From assembly GCA_030710605.1 (NCBI GenBank), contig CP092870.1, positions 54,139,921 through 54,203,920 on the forward strand: 64,000 nucleotides of DNA. The letters are read 5' to 3'. Within the stretch, counting starts at the first letter, position 1, and every line of letters begins with the position of its first letter. A program made the translations under genes and the position numbers. This DNA comes from Cordylochernes scorpioides. Lineage: Eukaryota; Arthropoda; Arachnida; Pseudoscorpiones; Chernetidae. Below are positions 22,058 through 33,930 of this stretch, in pieces. The notes beneath the pieces are model-generated. The model saw only the letters and a list, made by a program, of their open reading frames with translations, did not search any database and was not told where the DNA came from.

Positions 22058-22098
<41 letters not shown>
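22052..22098. repeat. (TA)n microsatellite
   Basis: About 45 bp of almost pure TA repeat. Confidence 0.85.
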
Positions 22099-22100
<2 letters not shown>

Positions 22101-22154
22101 ATAAGTTTATAGAGAATTGTTTTAACAAATGTTCGTTAGACAAACCTTTACTCG

Positions 22155-22192
22155 GGTAAAACCCGGGCGAAGCCGGGTACGTCCGTTAGTTA
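22155..22192 (+). mobile_element. Isolated Helitron-like 3' end
   Basis: ACCCGGGCGAAGCCGGGT can form the GC-rich hairpin seen near other Helitron ends in this window, followed by ACGTCCGTTAG and T. The CTAG of the other copies is changed to TTAG, so the end is degenerate. The matching 5' end could not be found. Confidence 0.4.
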
Positions 22193-22329
22193 GAAATATT
22201 AGAAATATAATTTCAGGCAGAAGTAAAATTAACTAACGACTTCTGAAATCGGACTCCGGTCCTGTATTAGGCGCGGCGGACTCTCAATAAAACTTTGTTT
22301 CTATGTTTGTGATTACATGATGGCCAAGC

Positions 22330-23690
22330 TCGCACCGAAAACAACTTCTTCTGGCCCTCCTGGAAGCTGCCTGCTGCAAGGCGACGCCCTTCACCCGCGG
22401 CCTCTCCCTCGTCGGGCGAGCCAGGGCCGCCAACTCCCTGGTGATCTCCACCATCCAGCACCACCTCCACGCGTACCTACCAGAGGCCACGACGACCATC
22501 TCGAAGCTGCAGGCTCGCGTGTCGAGTTTGATCTGGGGACCCGACCACACGGCAGGGCTTCCTGCCGGCATCCTGGCGAGACCCGTCGTCCCTTGCGGCA
22601 TCGGCCTGATGGATATAAGCACGCAGCTCTTTCTCGCGTGCCTGAAGGGGGACCAGGACGCGCTCCGAGGAGGTAGGATCGGCTTCTCCTGGCTGGTCAC
22701 CAGCGGCGCCTGGATGAGACCTCCACCCGACGGCACCCGACTCCAGCCCCGGCGTCTCCGGCTCCTTCGGATCTGGGAGGGCATATTCGGCATCCTGACC
22801 CTGGACCACAGGGTGGCTCTGACGACCAAGTTGCTGGACCTCCCCATCATCGGCGGCTGCCGGTTCTTCCGCCCACAGAACTTCCTGGCTCCCGCTCGCT
22901 GGGTCGGCGCTCGAGTCCGGGACCTGGCGACCCCTCCATCGTCCGCCCCACGCGCTCCGTCCTCGCTGACGCCGCGGCCCTTGCCGCCTTCTGCCGGAAC
23001 ATCGCGGCGGAGAACCTTCAGGGGAGCTACAAGGAGTCCAGCCAGGCTGAGGCCGTTGTCCTATGCGGGACAACAACGGCCCTAACCAAGATCACCACCC
23101 GCTCGGCCCGCCGCGCCCTGGAACGTCCCCGCCTGGCGGCCCTGCCGATCGCCAGGCTCATTGCGAGGTGGCAGCCCATAGTCGACGTGCCTGCAAGAGT
23201 GAGCTGGTCCTTGCTGCGGTGCGGAGCCTTCTCGGGGCATAACGCCGACATCGGCCAGCGATTGGTCCTCCATGTCCTGCCTCACCCAGACCATCCAGCT
23301 TCTGCCGGTCCTTCTTGCCCTGCCTGTGGCTCCCCCGATGGCTCCCTGGGCCATCGGTACTAGAGATGCCCTCACATCAGGCCTCTCGTCCGGGAGGCAT
23401 TCAACATCATAGGAAGGCCCCCTTAACTCCAGTCCTGTATCTTCGGGACAGGCCTGATAGAAGACGATCTGGCCATCCTCGCATCGGCGAAATCAAGAAT
23501 CAACCGATACTTCGTTCAGGTCGGACTAGCCCAGACTATCGAGGACCCCGTCATGGCCTCGAGGAGGACCCTATCGCGGTGGGGAAGAACACCTTGCTGA
23601 TTGTACATAGTTCCCTTGATTTATTTTCATCTAAATATTGACTAAGAAGTCAATAAAAGTGTTCTAATTGTCAATTGTCAAGCTGGCGCT
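22330..23690 (+). pseudogene. 5'-truncated copy of the GC-rich LINE (C-terminal part of ORF2)
   Basis: The segment is about 60% GC and encodes, across at least two frames, the region after the RT domain of the LINE at 44480-53876. Shared blocks include PFTRGLS-VGRARAANSLV, HHLH-YLP, ISKLQAR, ARRALERPRLAALPI, SGHNAD and a Cys-containing block CPACGS near the C-terminus. It ends with RRTLSR, as the other copy does (RKTLSR). A frameshift near 22930 and a stop near 23360 make it a pseudogene. Its 3' untranslated part keeps the stem-loop TTGACT-AAG-AAGTCAA followed by AATAAA (actually overlapping, at 23637-23657). Truncation at the 5' side is typical for LINE copies. Confidence 0.8.
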
Positions 23691-24420
23691 TTGAATTGAA
23701 TCTACGTTTATATGCTGTTCGACTATTTATAATTATGGTCCCTATATAAAGCTAGTCAATATAGAAATCAATTACTACCATATATAAATTATTAATATCA
23801 TATGTTTTCAAATTTTGTCTACTGGGATTTTTCTATTTAATATTCTCGATATATATATACTGGTTCAGCTTACTGTTGTTTGTGTTCTATTTACAACTTC
23901 CATGTACCCGTGTTATCCATACATGGATAAATTCATAATTTATAAAACTAGAATTCATAACTCAATTTTGGAGAATACATTTGCTACCAATTACAGTATA
24001 ACCTTTGATGCACGCTATAGATGCACGCTATAGATCTGATAAAGAACGCCGGCCTTCTTTTTTTAAAACAAAAATTATTAAAAGTGAAAAAAATCCACAT
24101 TGAAAGATCACTTAAATATAAAACAAATGTATTCAAGATCTCGGCAATACTCTATAGAGTATTCTAATGCGTTTTCTAACTACTCTCTTGTGTGTAAGAT
24201 ACTTTTATTGAGTATTTTCTTGTTTGTTACAGGAGTGAAGGAGGAAGGGCCCAAAGAGGAATCGATTTTGTATATATTATATTGTATATAGATAGGTCGA
24301 TGTTGTATATTGTGTTATGTTGTATCGTATTATTTGCAATGTGTCGTGTTTGTATTTTTCAATTTCTTTTATTTTTAATTGGTTAAACAGTTCTTTGAAA
24401 ATTTTTAACCAATGACCTTT
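23691..24420. other. AT-rich stretch, nothing recognised
   Basis: AT-rich sequence. A short direct repeat (GATGCACGCTATAGAT type) at about 24008-24035 and a perfect palindrome AATACTCTATAGAGTATT at about 24146-24163 are the only structures noted. Confidence 0.45.
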
Positions 24421-24443
24421 TTGATCAAGTCGTTAATATTATC

Positions 24444-24602
24444 ATGCACAATGCCAAGTTGAACGGCGTAGAAAATCTGCTCTCAAAATTCCACAATGAA
24501 GATTTGAAGGTGACGCACCAGAATAAAGATTTCAATGCTTATACAATTGGTAGAACCGTGCAGGATGCCCTACGTTCCATTTACATCCCCTGGGTCTCCT
24601 AG
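24444..24602 (+). CDS. Short unassigned frame next to a LINE remnant
   Basis: From the ATG at 24444 a 52-residue frame runs to a TAG at 24600. Without requiring an ATG, the frame is open about 12 codons further upstream. Its composition is protein-like (NAKLNGVENLL, FHNEDLKVTHQNKDF, TVQDALRSIYIPW) and not low-complexity. The family is not recognised. It lies about 40 bases before an RNase H-like remnant, so it may belong to the same broken retroelement or be an unrelated exon. Confidence 0.3.
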   Translation: MHNAKLNGVENLLSKFHNEDLKVTHQNKDFNAYTIGRTVQDALRSIYIPWVS

Positions 24603-24644
24603 ATTATTGTCAACTGATAAAGTGATCTACTCTTACAGCTACAG

Positions 24645-24795
24645 CCTTCCATCTCTCTGTCTACACCGCGGCTCTACACACCATAGAGGCAGCCAGCCTT
24701 ATCTGTGAATTAGACTCTCTTCACAACGGGAAGTTTTTAGATTTGGTCCTTGATCTCTTCTCTTCTATTCACAGTACGGGAAGGAGTGGAGCATT
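24645..24795 (+). pseudogene. RNase H-like remnant of a LINE
   Basis: One frame reads FHLSVYTAALHTIEAASLIC and then HNGKFLDLVLDLFSSIHS. The pattern Y/FTAEL-AI--AL followed about 15 residues later by a K--I/L-SDS-S segment is typical of the RNase H domain of Jockey- and I-type non-LTR elements. Here the acidic catalytic residues are partly replaced (A for E, L for S/D), as expected in a dead copy. Surrounding sequence has no other part of the element that I can assign. Confidence 0.4.
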
Positions 24796-25790
24796 TTGAC
24801 TTCTCATCATTGAACTGAGGATGGATGATCCAATCATATTCTCTGATCCAAGCGCTTACCTCGGCAATGGTCTTGTTAAAGTCCGCCTTGTTCTATTCCG
24901 GTACAATAGCTCGAAAACTCACGTTGGAACCGGAAAATTCAAGAAAATTATCCTAAGAATTTTTATCTGTATATATTTAGTACTTGAGGAAAAATGCTCC
25001 TTCTGTCGAAAGACGCTTGAAATGAAAAAAGCTTTCCAGGTCTAAAGCATCCTGGCCCATCAGTATAATTTCAAATTCCAAGAAAAGGCAAATATGAAAA
25101 AAAAAAGTTATAAAGCATACAAATTCATATTGGAGAAGCAAGTAGCGACAATGCTCCACTAAGAGGAAAACCCCTTTGGCTGTTTAAATATCCATTGGTA
25201 ATGGACATTAATCATTACAACTGAGCTCTAGAAAAAAAAGAAGAGAAAATTATAGTTACATTTGTATTGTTGTTGTATTATATCACACATGTTATCTTTT
25301 AATGTATCTACTTCTGTTGTGATGTTTATGGTTTTTGTAGTTGTCTTGTGCATATTTTGCGATAGATGTTCACGTGAACATATTATAACTATCTCATTTT
25401 GAATACACTCCATAAATATATGAGGCTAATTTTGGATTCTATAATATATATGTGCGTTAAATATAAGAGAATTAGGAAACAAAGTCAGATGATAATAATA
25501 TAAGTATAAAAGGTAAATCCTGACCAATAATACGAGCGTTTTAGATGGAGGAGCGTAAACTAGTAGAATTAAAATAAGCTAAACCTTGATTTAGGCTTAT
25601 TCCATAATATTTGGCCAAACCATAAATTGAGAAAAGCCAACTTTCTACGCGTTTAGGGCTATTTCCTCTCGTTAGCGTGGTGAAAGCTGTATCTCTACGA
25701 TAAGAAATTTAGTTCAATGGGTATTTGATGCTAAATTTGCGTAAATACTCAGAAAATACAAGTAATGAAGATAAAAGAAATAGGTTAGGT
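24796..25790. other. AT-rich stretch, nothing recognised
   Basis: Only short, compositionally poor frames on both strands. I recognise no domain or repeat end before the minisatellite begins. Confidence 0.4.
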
Positions 25791-26105
25791 GTAGTGATTA
25801 GTGCAAATCTATGTGGTGCCAGTAAAAATATTTAATGGTTAGTTCAAAATTAAAGTATTAATACAACATCTAGTGGTTGGTACAACATGTTCAACATCTA
25901 ATGATTAGTCAACATCGTGGTATTAGTGCTATATCTAGTGGTTAGCAGAAAATTAAAGTATTGATACAAAATCTAGTGATTAGTACAACATGTGATGGCT
26001 AGTTAAACATCTAACCTTTAGTCAAAATCGTTATATTAGTACAACGTCTAGTGGTTAGTACAATATCGAGCATTATTAGTACAACATCTAGTGGGTAATA
26101 CAACA

Positions 26106-26400
26106 CTAGACGAATGGCAACGCCCGGCTTTTACCCGATTAAATGCTTTTATTCGAATACTATTCGTTACAATTATAAATTGGCGCCGTGGATGTCATTC
26201 TTGTATAATATATAAATGAGTTTTAAAAATTGTAAAAAAAAAAAAATGCATCTGCCGGGAATCGAACCCAGGGCGCCCGCGTGGCAGGCGAGCATTCTAC
26301 CACTGAACCAAAAGCAAACGGTGACAGAATTAAGAACGCATGACGATGATAACTGTATATTATCCGTGACAGAGGCCATGACAGACGGTCGTGACTATAT
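26106..26400 (-). mobile_element. Helitron inserted in the minisatellite
   Basis: On the minus strand the element ends in CTAG (26106-26109) next to T, with a GC-rich hairpin just inside. Its 5' end is near 26400, in an ACTATATATAG-type sequence. Minisatellite-like sequence flanks both sides, so the insertion is younger than the array. Internally it carries a tRNA-Gly-like sequence (26247-26315) with the same trailer as the tRNA gene in the Helitron at 39284-39848. The two are therefore members of one family. Confidence 0.7.
26247..26315 (-). pseudogene. tRNA-Gly(GCC) pseudogene inside a Helitron
   Basis: On the minus strand, TGGTTCAGTGGTAGAA (A box), CTCGCCTGCCACGCGGG (anticodon arm, anticodon GCC) and GGGTTCGATTCCC (T arm, B box) are all intact. 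The 3' acceptor strand CAGATGC is present, but the 5' strand is replaced by unrelated sequence (TGCTTTT instead of GCATCTG), so the acceptor stem cannot form. A T-run terminator follows. The trailer matches the one after the intact gene at 39516-39586. Confidence 0.85.
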
Positions 26401-26467
26401 ATAGTAATGTAATGGCTATTTCAACAACTTATTGTTATCCTGAAGATAGAGGTTGCCTGGCCGGCAT

Positions 26468-26572
26468 TCATATTTCTATGAAAAATTGACACTTCGGCAA
26501 AGTTTTGTTGAAACGTTGAAAAAATAAAAAACTTTGACTGGCCAAAGTGTCTTTTTTTTTCACAGAAATATA
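26468..26572. repeat. Foldback repeat with about 40-bp arms
   Basis: Left arm CATATTTCTATGAAAAATTG with GACACTTCGGCAAAG pairs with the right arm CTTTG...CCAAAGTGTC and TTTCACAGAAATATAA. The spacer is about 25 bp. Compact hairpin, probably a small MITE. Confidence 0.6.
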
Positions 26573-27399
26573 ACAGTTAGTAAAAATCGTCGTATTAGTT
26601 ACTTAGTTTAGCGGTTAGTACTGTTATGTAATTAAAGTAAGTAAGAAGGATGAATCCGTAGCCAATTTAACTTTACATATTATTTATTATTAATAGCAAT
26701 TATAAAAAAAAAACAAATCTTGGTATACGTTTTTACGTGAAAAAAATCAAAAACAATAATTATTATATAGAAGTTGCTTTTCAAACACGAGCTCATCTAT
26801 AGCCATTGTTACTCTGTGTAATATTCAAACAAATACAACTTCTAGTGGTTAGTTCAACATCGAGGTATTAATAAAAAATCTCGTGGTTAGCACAATATAA
26901 GAATTAATATATCATCTAATGGTTATTTCAAAATATAATGGTTTGTACAATTTCGAAGCAAAAGTAAAACACATCTCTAATGCTTAATAATACATCGAAA
27001 TATTAGTTCAATATCTAGTGGTCAGTACAATATCGGAGTATTAATATAACATATAATGTCTAGTTCAAAATCTAGTGGTTAGTAAGAAATCTAGTGTGGT
27101 AAGAACATCATCCCCTGGGTATTTCAGCATATGATGTGTTTGTTGAACATCGTAACATTAATACAAAATTGAAGCATCAATATACCAATAGTGGGGTTAG
27201 TATATCATATAATGGTTACTTCAGAATCAAATAATTACTACTACATCAACTGTTTAGTACAACATCGAGGTCTTGTACAAATTCTAGTGGCTAGTTCAAC
27301 ATCTAGTGATTAGTAAAATATCAAGCATTGCTACAATATTTATAGGTTACTACAACATTAGATTGTTATTTCTACATCTAAGCGTTATAACAACAACGA

Positions 27400-29385
27400 G
27401 GAGGTTAGAACAACATCGAGGGGCTTAGAACAACATCGAGGGTTTTAGAACAACATCGCTGGAGTTGAAACAACATAGAGGGGGTTAAAAATAGGAGGGG
27501 TTATAACAACATTGAGGGGGTTAGAAAATATAGAGGGTGTTAGAATAACATCGAGGGTGTAAGAACAACATCAAGGGGATTAGAACAACATCGAGGGTGT
27601 TAGAATAACATCGAGGTGGTTAGAACAACATCGAGGGAGTTAGAATAGCATCGAGGGGTTTAAACAACATCGAGGGGGTTAGAACAACATTGAGGTGGTT
27701 AGAACAACATCGAGGGTGTTAGAACAACATCGAGGGTCTTATAATGACATCTAGGGAATTAGAACAACATCAAGGGGGTTAGAACAACTTCGAGGGGGTA
27801 GAACAACCTTGAGGTGGTTAGAACAACTTTGAGGGGGTGAGAACAACAATAAGGGGGTTAGAACAACATAAAGGGCGTTAGAATAACATCGAGGGGGTTA
27901 GAATAACACCGAGGTGTTTAGAAAAACATCTAGGGTGTTAGAACAACATTGAGGGGGTTAGAACAACATCGAGGAGGTTAGAAAAATATCGAGAGCGTTA
28001 GAACAACATCAAGGGGGTTAGAACAACACCGATGGTTTATCACAATATCGAGGGGATTCGAACAACATAGAGGAGTTTAGAACAACATCGAGGGGGTTAG
28101 AACAACATCGAGGGGGTTAGAACAACATAGTGGAGTTTAGAACAACATCGAGGGTGTTAGAATAACATCGAGGTGGTTAAACAACATCGAGGGAGTTAGA
28201 ATAGCATCGAGGGGTTTAAACAACATCGAGGGGGTTATAACAACATTGAGGTGGTTAGAACAACATCGAGGGTGTTAGAACAACATCGAGGGTCTTATAA
28301 TGACATCTAGGGAATTAGAACAACATCAAGGGGGTTAGAACAACTTTGAGGGGGTAGAACAACCTTGAGGTGGTTAGAACAACATCAAGGGGGTTAGAAC
28401 AACATCGATGGTTTATTACAATATCGAGGGGATTCGAACAACATAGAGGAGTTTAGAACAACATCGAGGGGGTTAGAACAATATCGAGGGGGTTAGAACA
28501 ACATCGAGGGTTTATAACAATATCGAGGGTTTATAACAATATCGAGGGGATTAGAACAACATAGAGGAGTTTAGAACAACATCGAGGGTTTATAACCATA
28601 TCGAGGGGGATTAGAACAACATAGAGGAGTTTAGAACAACATCGAGGGTTTATAACAATATCGAGGGGATTAGAACAACATAGAGGAGTTTAGAACAACA
28701 TCGAGGGGCTTAGAACAACATAGAGTAGTTTAGAACAACATCGAGGGGGTTACAACAACATAGAGGAGTTTAGAACAACATCGAGGGGGTTAGAACAACA
28801 TAGAGGAGTTTAGAACAACATCGAGGATTTATAACAATATAGAGGGGATTAGAACAACATAGAGGAGTTTAGAACAACATCGAGGGGGTTAGAACAACAT
28901 CAAGGGGGTGAGAACAACATTGAGGAATTAGAAAAATATTGAGGGAGTTAGAACTACATCGAGGGAGTTAGAAAAGCATCGAGGTGGTTAGAACAACATC
29001 GAGGGTTTATAACAATATCGAGGGGATTAGAACAACATAGAGGAGTTTAGAACAACATCGAGGGGGTTAGAACAACATAGAGGAGTTTATAACAACATCG
29101 AGGGTTTATAACAATATCGAGGGGATTAAAACAACATCAAGGGGGTTAGAACAACATCAAGGGGGTGAGAACAACATTGAGGAATTAGAAAAATATTGAG
29201 GGAGTTAGAACTACATCGAGGGAGTTAGAACTACATCGAGGGAGTTAGAAAAACATCGAGAGGGAGTTAGAACTACATCGCGGGGGTTAGAACAACATCG
29301 CGGGGGTAGAAAAATATCGAGGAAATAGAACTATATCGAGCGAGTTAGATAAAAATCTAGGGGGTAAGGAAAATATAATAGAATT
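27400..29385. repeat. Homogeneous minisatellite, GAGGGGGTTAGAACAACATC-type unit
   Basis: About 2 kb of tandem repeats, unit about 20-21 bp (GAGG-GGTTAGAACAACATC). Variants include GTTTATAACAATATC and GAGTTTAGAACAACATA. Higher-order structure is visible. A block of about 225 bp around 27598-27830 recurs near 28156-28383, with the landmark CTTATAATGACATCTAGGG about 560 bp apart. A further block of about 60 bp (AACATAGAGGAGTTTAG... with a GTTTATAAC unit) recurs several times from 28500 to 29100. Guanines lie on the plus strand, giving strong strand asymmetry. Confidence 0.92.
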
Positions 29386-29599
29386 TGAAAACAATAGAGA
29401 ATTTAGAAAATATAAATTCAGAATGTTGAAAAATTGTTTTAAAAATTTGAAATGGGGTTCATTATGAATTGTAGAAAGAAATCAATCAACAACAACAACA
29501 ACAAAAAACCTAATACATAGAGTTCCAGCTACAAAATAGTAGCAATAAAACCAAAAGCGAAATTTCGAGTAAATACTAACTTTATTTTTAGAACCAATA
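29386..29599. other. AT-rich flank of the minisatellite
   Basis: AT-rich sequence containing a (CAA)n stretch at about 29488-29506 followed by AAAAAACC. This resembles the tail of the LINE fragment at 35092-35845, but I see no LINE coding sequence here. Confidence 0.4.
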
Positions 29600-31760
29600 A
29601 TACCAATACTACTAATATAAAATGTTCACAACCATATAGGTTGGGCAAATATGGTTGACTCGAGTATCTCCGACATGTTAGTCTTCTAGTTTGACAATAT
29701 TATATTACAATATATATTTGAGAGTGAAAATATTTAATATATATATTTATAGGCTTCAGCAAATTATTTTTATAGATAGAAATTTTACCGAAAGAATATT
29801 AGTTGATCACAAGAAAGGACACCTTATCCGTCTGAATAAACGGCTAAAATAAGCTACATATAGCTTTGACAAATTCTGAGAGTTTCCAGATTCCTATGCG
29901 GATATAATGGAATCAAAGTCCATCCTGGACTGTCGAAGGCTATTGTTCTGAAACTACGATCATCAGGTGGACGCTTTGAAGTTGATAAAGCTTGTTTAAT
30001 AACTTTGATACCGCTTGTAAAGGACACTTTGCATTAAGATTTAAAATGAAAACAGAATAATTCCTTTGTGAAAGGCTTGAATACATTTTAGCCTGTAGAT
30101 CCACAACAAGAATGGAATAATATATTTTATTTGACAAAAGACACAAACATTTTTATACATAAAACATTATTTTTATAGTGCAACTGAAACTCTTACCCTC
30201 ACGAGATGTTTCTTCTTAATGTAACTACCTGCTCCCAGTAAAATTTCAATTTTGTCCTAAATTTCATGTTTTATTTCTTATTTTCTATCGTATTAAAGAA
30301 AATAGATATTCTTCTAGCATGCAATAGAAGGTTTTCAATAATACAATATTGAATAAAGTTTTGTTGAAAATAAAAACACAATCATATCCTAGATATGTAG
30401 AGAATACTGTAGGGGAGCGCCCAAATATTATAAATTTTAGGATTCGAGAGATCTGAGGATCTCTACATTACTATGGTTCAATCCTATAATTCTATCTTCG
30501 GCGTTCTAGAATATAGAAAAATAGCGTATATAGCATCAAAGTTAAGATTGGGTTAGTGCTATTTTTCAAATACTATCAAGAGTCTTCTTCAATCTGCGAT
30601 ACAATAGATTTGAGCCGATATTCAACGTTTACTGTAAGGTAGGTAGACAAAGGACCATCTACTATCATAGTGAAGGCAGGGTCAGCCTATTGTTGTTGAA
30701 CACATGCAAGCAATATCCTCTCCCAAACAGCGTTTGAATAACTTCCACACAAGTCACTCAAATGCTTATATATGAACCTGGAAAAGTATCCATAAGTGAA
30801 AAGATTATGGCATTTACCGAGTTATGCACAAATTAGAACAAATACCTCATCAGATTTATCCACATATTTTCATATGACTAAGACATTTTCTTAAGGTCAT
30901 CCATATATTATAACCAAAACATCATCAGGTCTCTCAAAATATGATAATTACGGTATTACCTGGGTTTTGTGGTTCGGTCTAAAAAGGGTCTAAAATATTT
31001 AATATCGATTGTTATATTTCTCTAATATATATTAATAGAATAACAAATAATAATATTTATGATTATATTAAAATTTAAAAATGGTCATTTTACCGCACAT
31101 AATATATTGAAAAGGTGATATCAATTTGGAAGTTTAATATAGAGTAAATTTCAGATAAAGAGGCGAAATTTCATTTCATTGATGAGAAATAGTAATTTTG
31201 AAACTGATTTCTATGTTAGTCGATGGTTTATGATATTTTGAGTTATTCTGTACTATTTTTCACATTTTGTTTTATATTCTCATGTGACAAAATATCCATT
31301 TTTCCAATGATGCTTTTTTATAATTAGAATGGTTCATAACTAGAATCGACAGAGAGTACAGGGTTACTTTTGATGGCTGGAATATCATCTTGATACTTCT
31401 TCAACAATTTCATAAATTTGGAATCAAATTTTTGAATATCATTGATACAGTTTTTTATATTATATTTTAATATTATAATATTATTCAATATATTATAATA
31501 ACTCGTGGTACTTTGATAGTATAATTTCATAAATTGCTATCATCTGTATATTAGCCTAATTTAGAATGTTTCAAAAGAATAAACATCTAATATTTTGATT
31601 CCTTTTCATATAATGCAGATATTTGGAAAGAGATTTTTGTTTATTCTTGATACAGAGTTCTATGAATCACTTCGTGGTAATTTGATGGTATAATTTCATA
31701 AATTGCTATCATCTGTATATTTGCCTAATTTATAATATTTCAAAAGAAGAAACATCTATA
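29600..31760. repeat. Segmental duplication, left copy
   Basis: Blocks in order match the segment 32700-33930: ACCATATAGGTTG near 29634, AAAGGACACCTTATCCGTCTG near 29814, CAGATTTATCCACATATTTT near 30858, and a stretch around GATGGCTGGAATATCATCTT near 31371. The copies differ by many substitutions and by indels, so the event is old. Close to the end is a minus-strand frame whose last part reads DDIPAIKSNPVLSVDSSYEPF with a stop at 31326. The right copy has the same segment with an internal stop. That frame might be a relic of a terminal exon, but I do not recognise it. A PLE-terminus-like motif lies at 29930-29990 (-). Confidence 0.6.
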
Positions 31761-32699
31761 TAAATTTATAGCACTAGTAGTCTGATGAAAATTTTAAACA
31801 ACAATTAGAAATAGTTTCTAAATATGTATACAGGAATAATAATCCAAAACAACAATACCTGTATTATAATATCGGTAATCTGTAAATTGTTTTCCTGGAA
31901 TACGTTAATTTACAATTGATTATATTTAACTAAATTTGCATACCAACTCTGTACATTTTTCAGTTGATATTTCTCTCTTTTCATCTAACTAAATTGCATA
32001 CTGATTCTTGTACATATTTAATATGATCTTTCTCTCTTTGATTTCTATGTTTAGTTTACCTTTAAAGTGCAAGTGTCCCTAGTGGGACAAAGCGCTCTAA
32101 GTCGAAATAATATAAGTGTTTTAGCTAATTAAAGAGGTTATACTGCTGTTAGGGTTCATCATTATTGAGATAGGGCCTCTCTATTATACCCCATTGTTGT
32201 AAAAATAGTAAGAACGTGTTATTTGTAAAAGAAAATCGTGCTATATATAGTTTGATTTCTCGTATGAAGATGGCGCTGTAATGCCTTATGTATAACAATT
32301 TCCATTCTCAATTAATTCAATATGGAGGATCCAAATATTTTATTTTTGACTTTAAACTGACAAAACAGACTTACCTTTATTTTTCAGACGTTTCCGAAGA
32401 AATCCTTACGATCGAAGCGTTTTCAAATTTCTGCATTGGAAAATATCACCCATCAAGAATCACTTTTCAGCCATTATTTTTCAAATATATTCCTTTTTTT
32501 CTTCTCTTCCACTGAATAAGTTAGTTTGAATTTATTGATTTCAATTAGTGGTCTAAACGCATATGCAAATATAATTTGTTGGTTATGGATGATAAGTCGA
32601 CAAGCAGAAAATTCAAGATAAATACCCCGCAATATGCAACTTAGCTCGCTATTGTTTTCATTTGCTTATTCGGGAATCGAAAAAAAGGATGATAAGGAT
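31761..32699. other. AT-rich spacer between duplicated blocks
   Basis: A 75-residue frame at 32288-32515 (+) is rich in Phe and aromatic residues and has no recognisable domain. I regard it as chance in AT-rich DNA. Nothing else is supported. Confidence 0.4.
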
Positions 32700-33930
32700 A
32701 TTATAAGGAATATTTATCTTCACTATCACTACTAATAATATCAATCGTTTTAAGACCATATAGGTTGTTACAATATGGTATACTCGGGTATCACTGACAG
32801 GTTAGCATTCTAGTTTACAATATTATAACCGAATGTATATTTTAAAGTGACAATATTAGGCTTTAGCTAATATTTTTGTATGGATGGAAATTTTACAAGG
32901 AGGGTATTGGTTTGTTAAAAAGAAAGGACACCTCTCTGTCTGAATAAACGGTTATACTGAGGGCCATATTAATAAATAATTATAAAAACCTGGTTAGTAT
33001 TTACAAGTGAACAAACTATGACATTAACCAAGTTATGCCCCAAATATAACAAAGACTTCATCAGATTTATCCACATATTTTAACATGATTAAGACATTTC
33101 CACGCGGTCATACATACATATATGATAGCATTATCCCCAAATAATAGAATCAAGACATTACTTGACTTCTTCAAATATGGGAATCAAAGTATTTATTACC
33201 TGGGTTTATTGAATATTTGATAATCATGGGAAAAATATTTACCTGGGTTTCACTAGAACATAGTTAACATTTCAAATAATTTTGTTCTTGAATTAGTAGA
33301 GAGATATCAAATAAAGTATTAAATATTATCTGGAGCTTTAAAATCTAGATCTTAAATGTGGTTCACTCACAAAGGGTCTAAAATCGATAAACGGTTGTTA
33401 TTTCTCTTGAATATTGAGAAAACAAAAATATAATAATTATTATTCTAGATCTCAAAAATTATCATTTTCACGCACATATGATATTAGAGATAATATCAAT
33501 TTGGGAGAGAGTTTCATATAGAGTATCCTTCAGATATAGCGTTTGTTATTAATTTTATTAGTGAAATGTCGCAATTTTGAATACGATATCTGTGCTTATT
33601 GAATGTGTATAATATTTTGAGTTATGCTTCTCCATGTGGCAAAAGATCAATTTTTAAAAGGATCCATTTTTCGGATTAGAATTGTTCATAAGAATCGACA
33701 GAGAATACAGGATTACCTTTGATGGCTGGAATGTCATCTTAATACTTCTTCATCAAATGCAGATAATCTGAATGAGATTTTTGGGAATGTTCTCGATACA
33801 TAATTCTATAAATAACTCGTGGTACTTTGACAAGATAATTTCATAAATTGCTAATATCTAAATTATAACATAATATAAAAATATTTCAAAATAATATACA
33901 TCTAAATGGAAAGGGTTGAAGGCCTAAACA
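32700..33930. repeat. Segmental duplication, right copy
   Basis: Shares at least five ordered blocks with 29600-31760 (for example CAGATTTATCCACATATTTT near 33058 and GATGGCTGGAATGTCATCTT near 33720). It is shorter, so one copy has lost or the other gained sequence. The relic frame (minus strand near 33676-33760) carries an in-frame stop here. Confidence 0.6.

Larger units (their letters stand above)
25790..27400. repeat. Degenerate minisatellite, about 20-bp unit
   Basis: Many diverged repeats of the form TAGTACAACATCTAGTGGT occur throughout, with variable unit lengths. A Helitron (26106-26400) and a foldback repeat (26468-26572) interrupt the array. It grades into the far more regular array that starts near 27400, whose unit has the same ACAACATC core. 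This is probably the old flank of one expanding array. Confidence 0.75.

Noticed and set aside
22284..23375. Long minus-strand frames in the GC-rich LINE fragment
   Set aside because: They are antisense shadows of the LINE ORF2; the plus-strand motifs and 3' end define the coding strand.
27400..29385. Telomere repeat
   Set aside because: The unit is about 20 bp with only one TTAG per unit; it is not a run of TTAGG or TTAGGG.
32288..32515. 75-residue plus-strand frame
   Set aside because: Aromatic-rich, no domain, and no conservation visible in the window.
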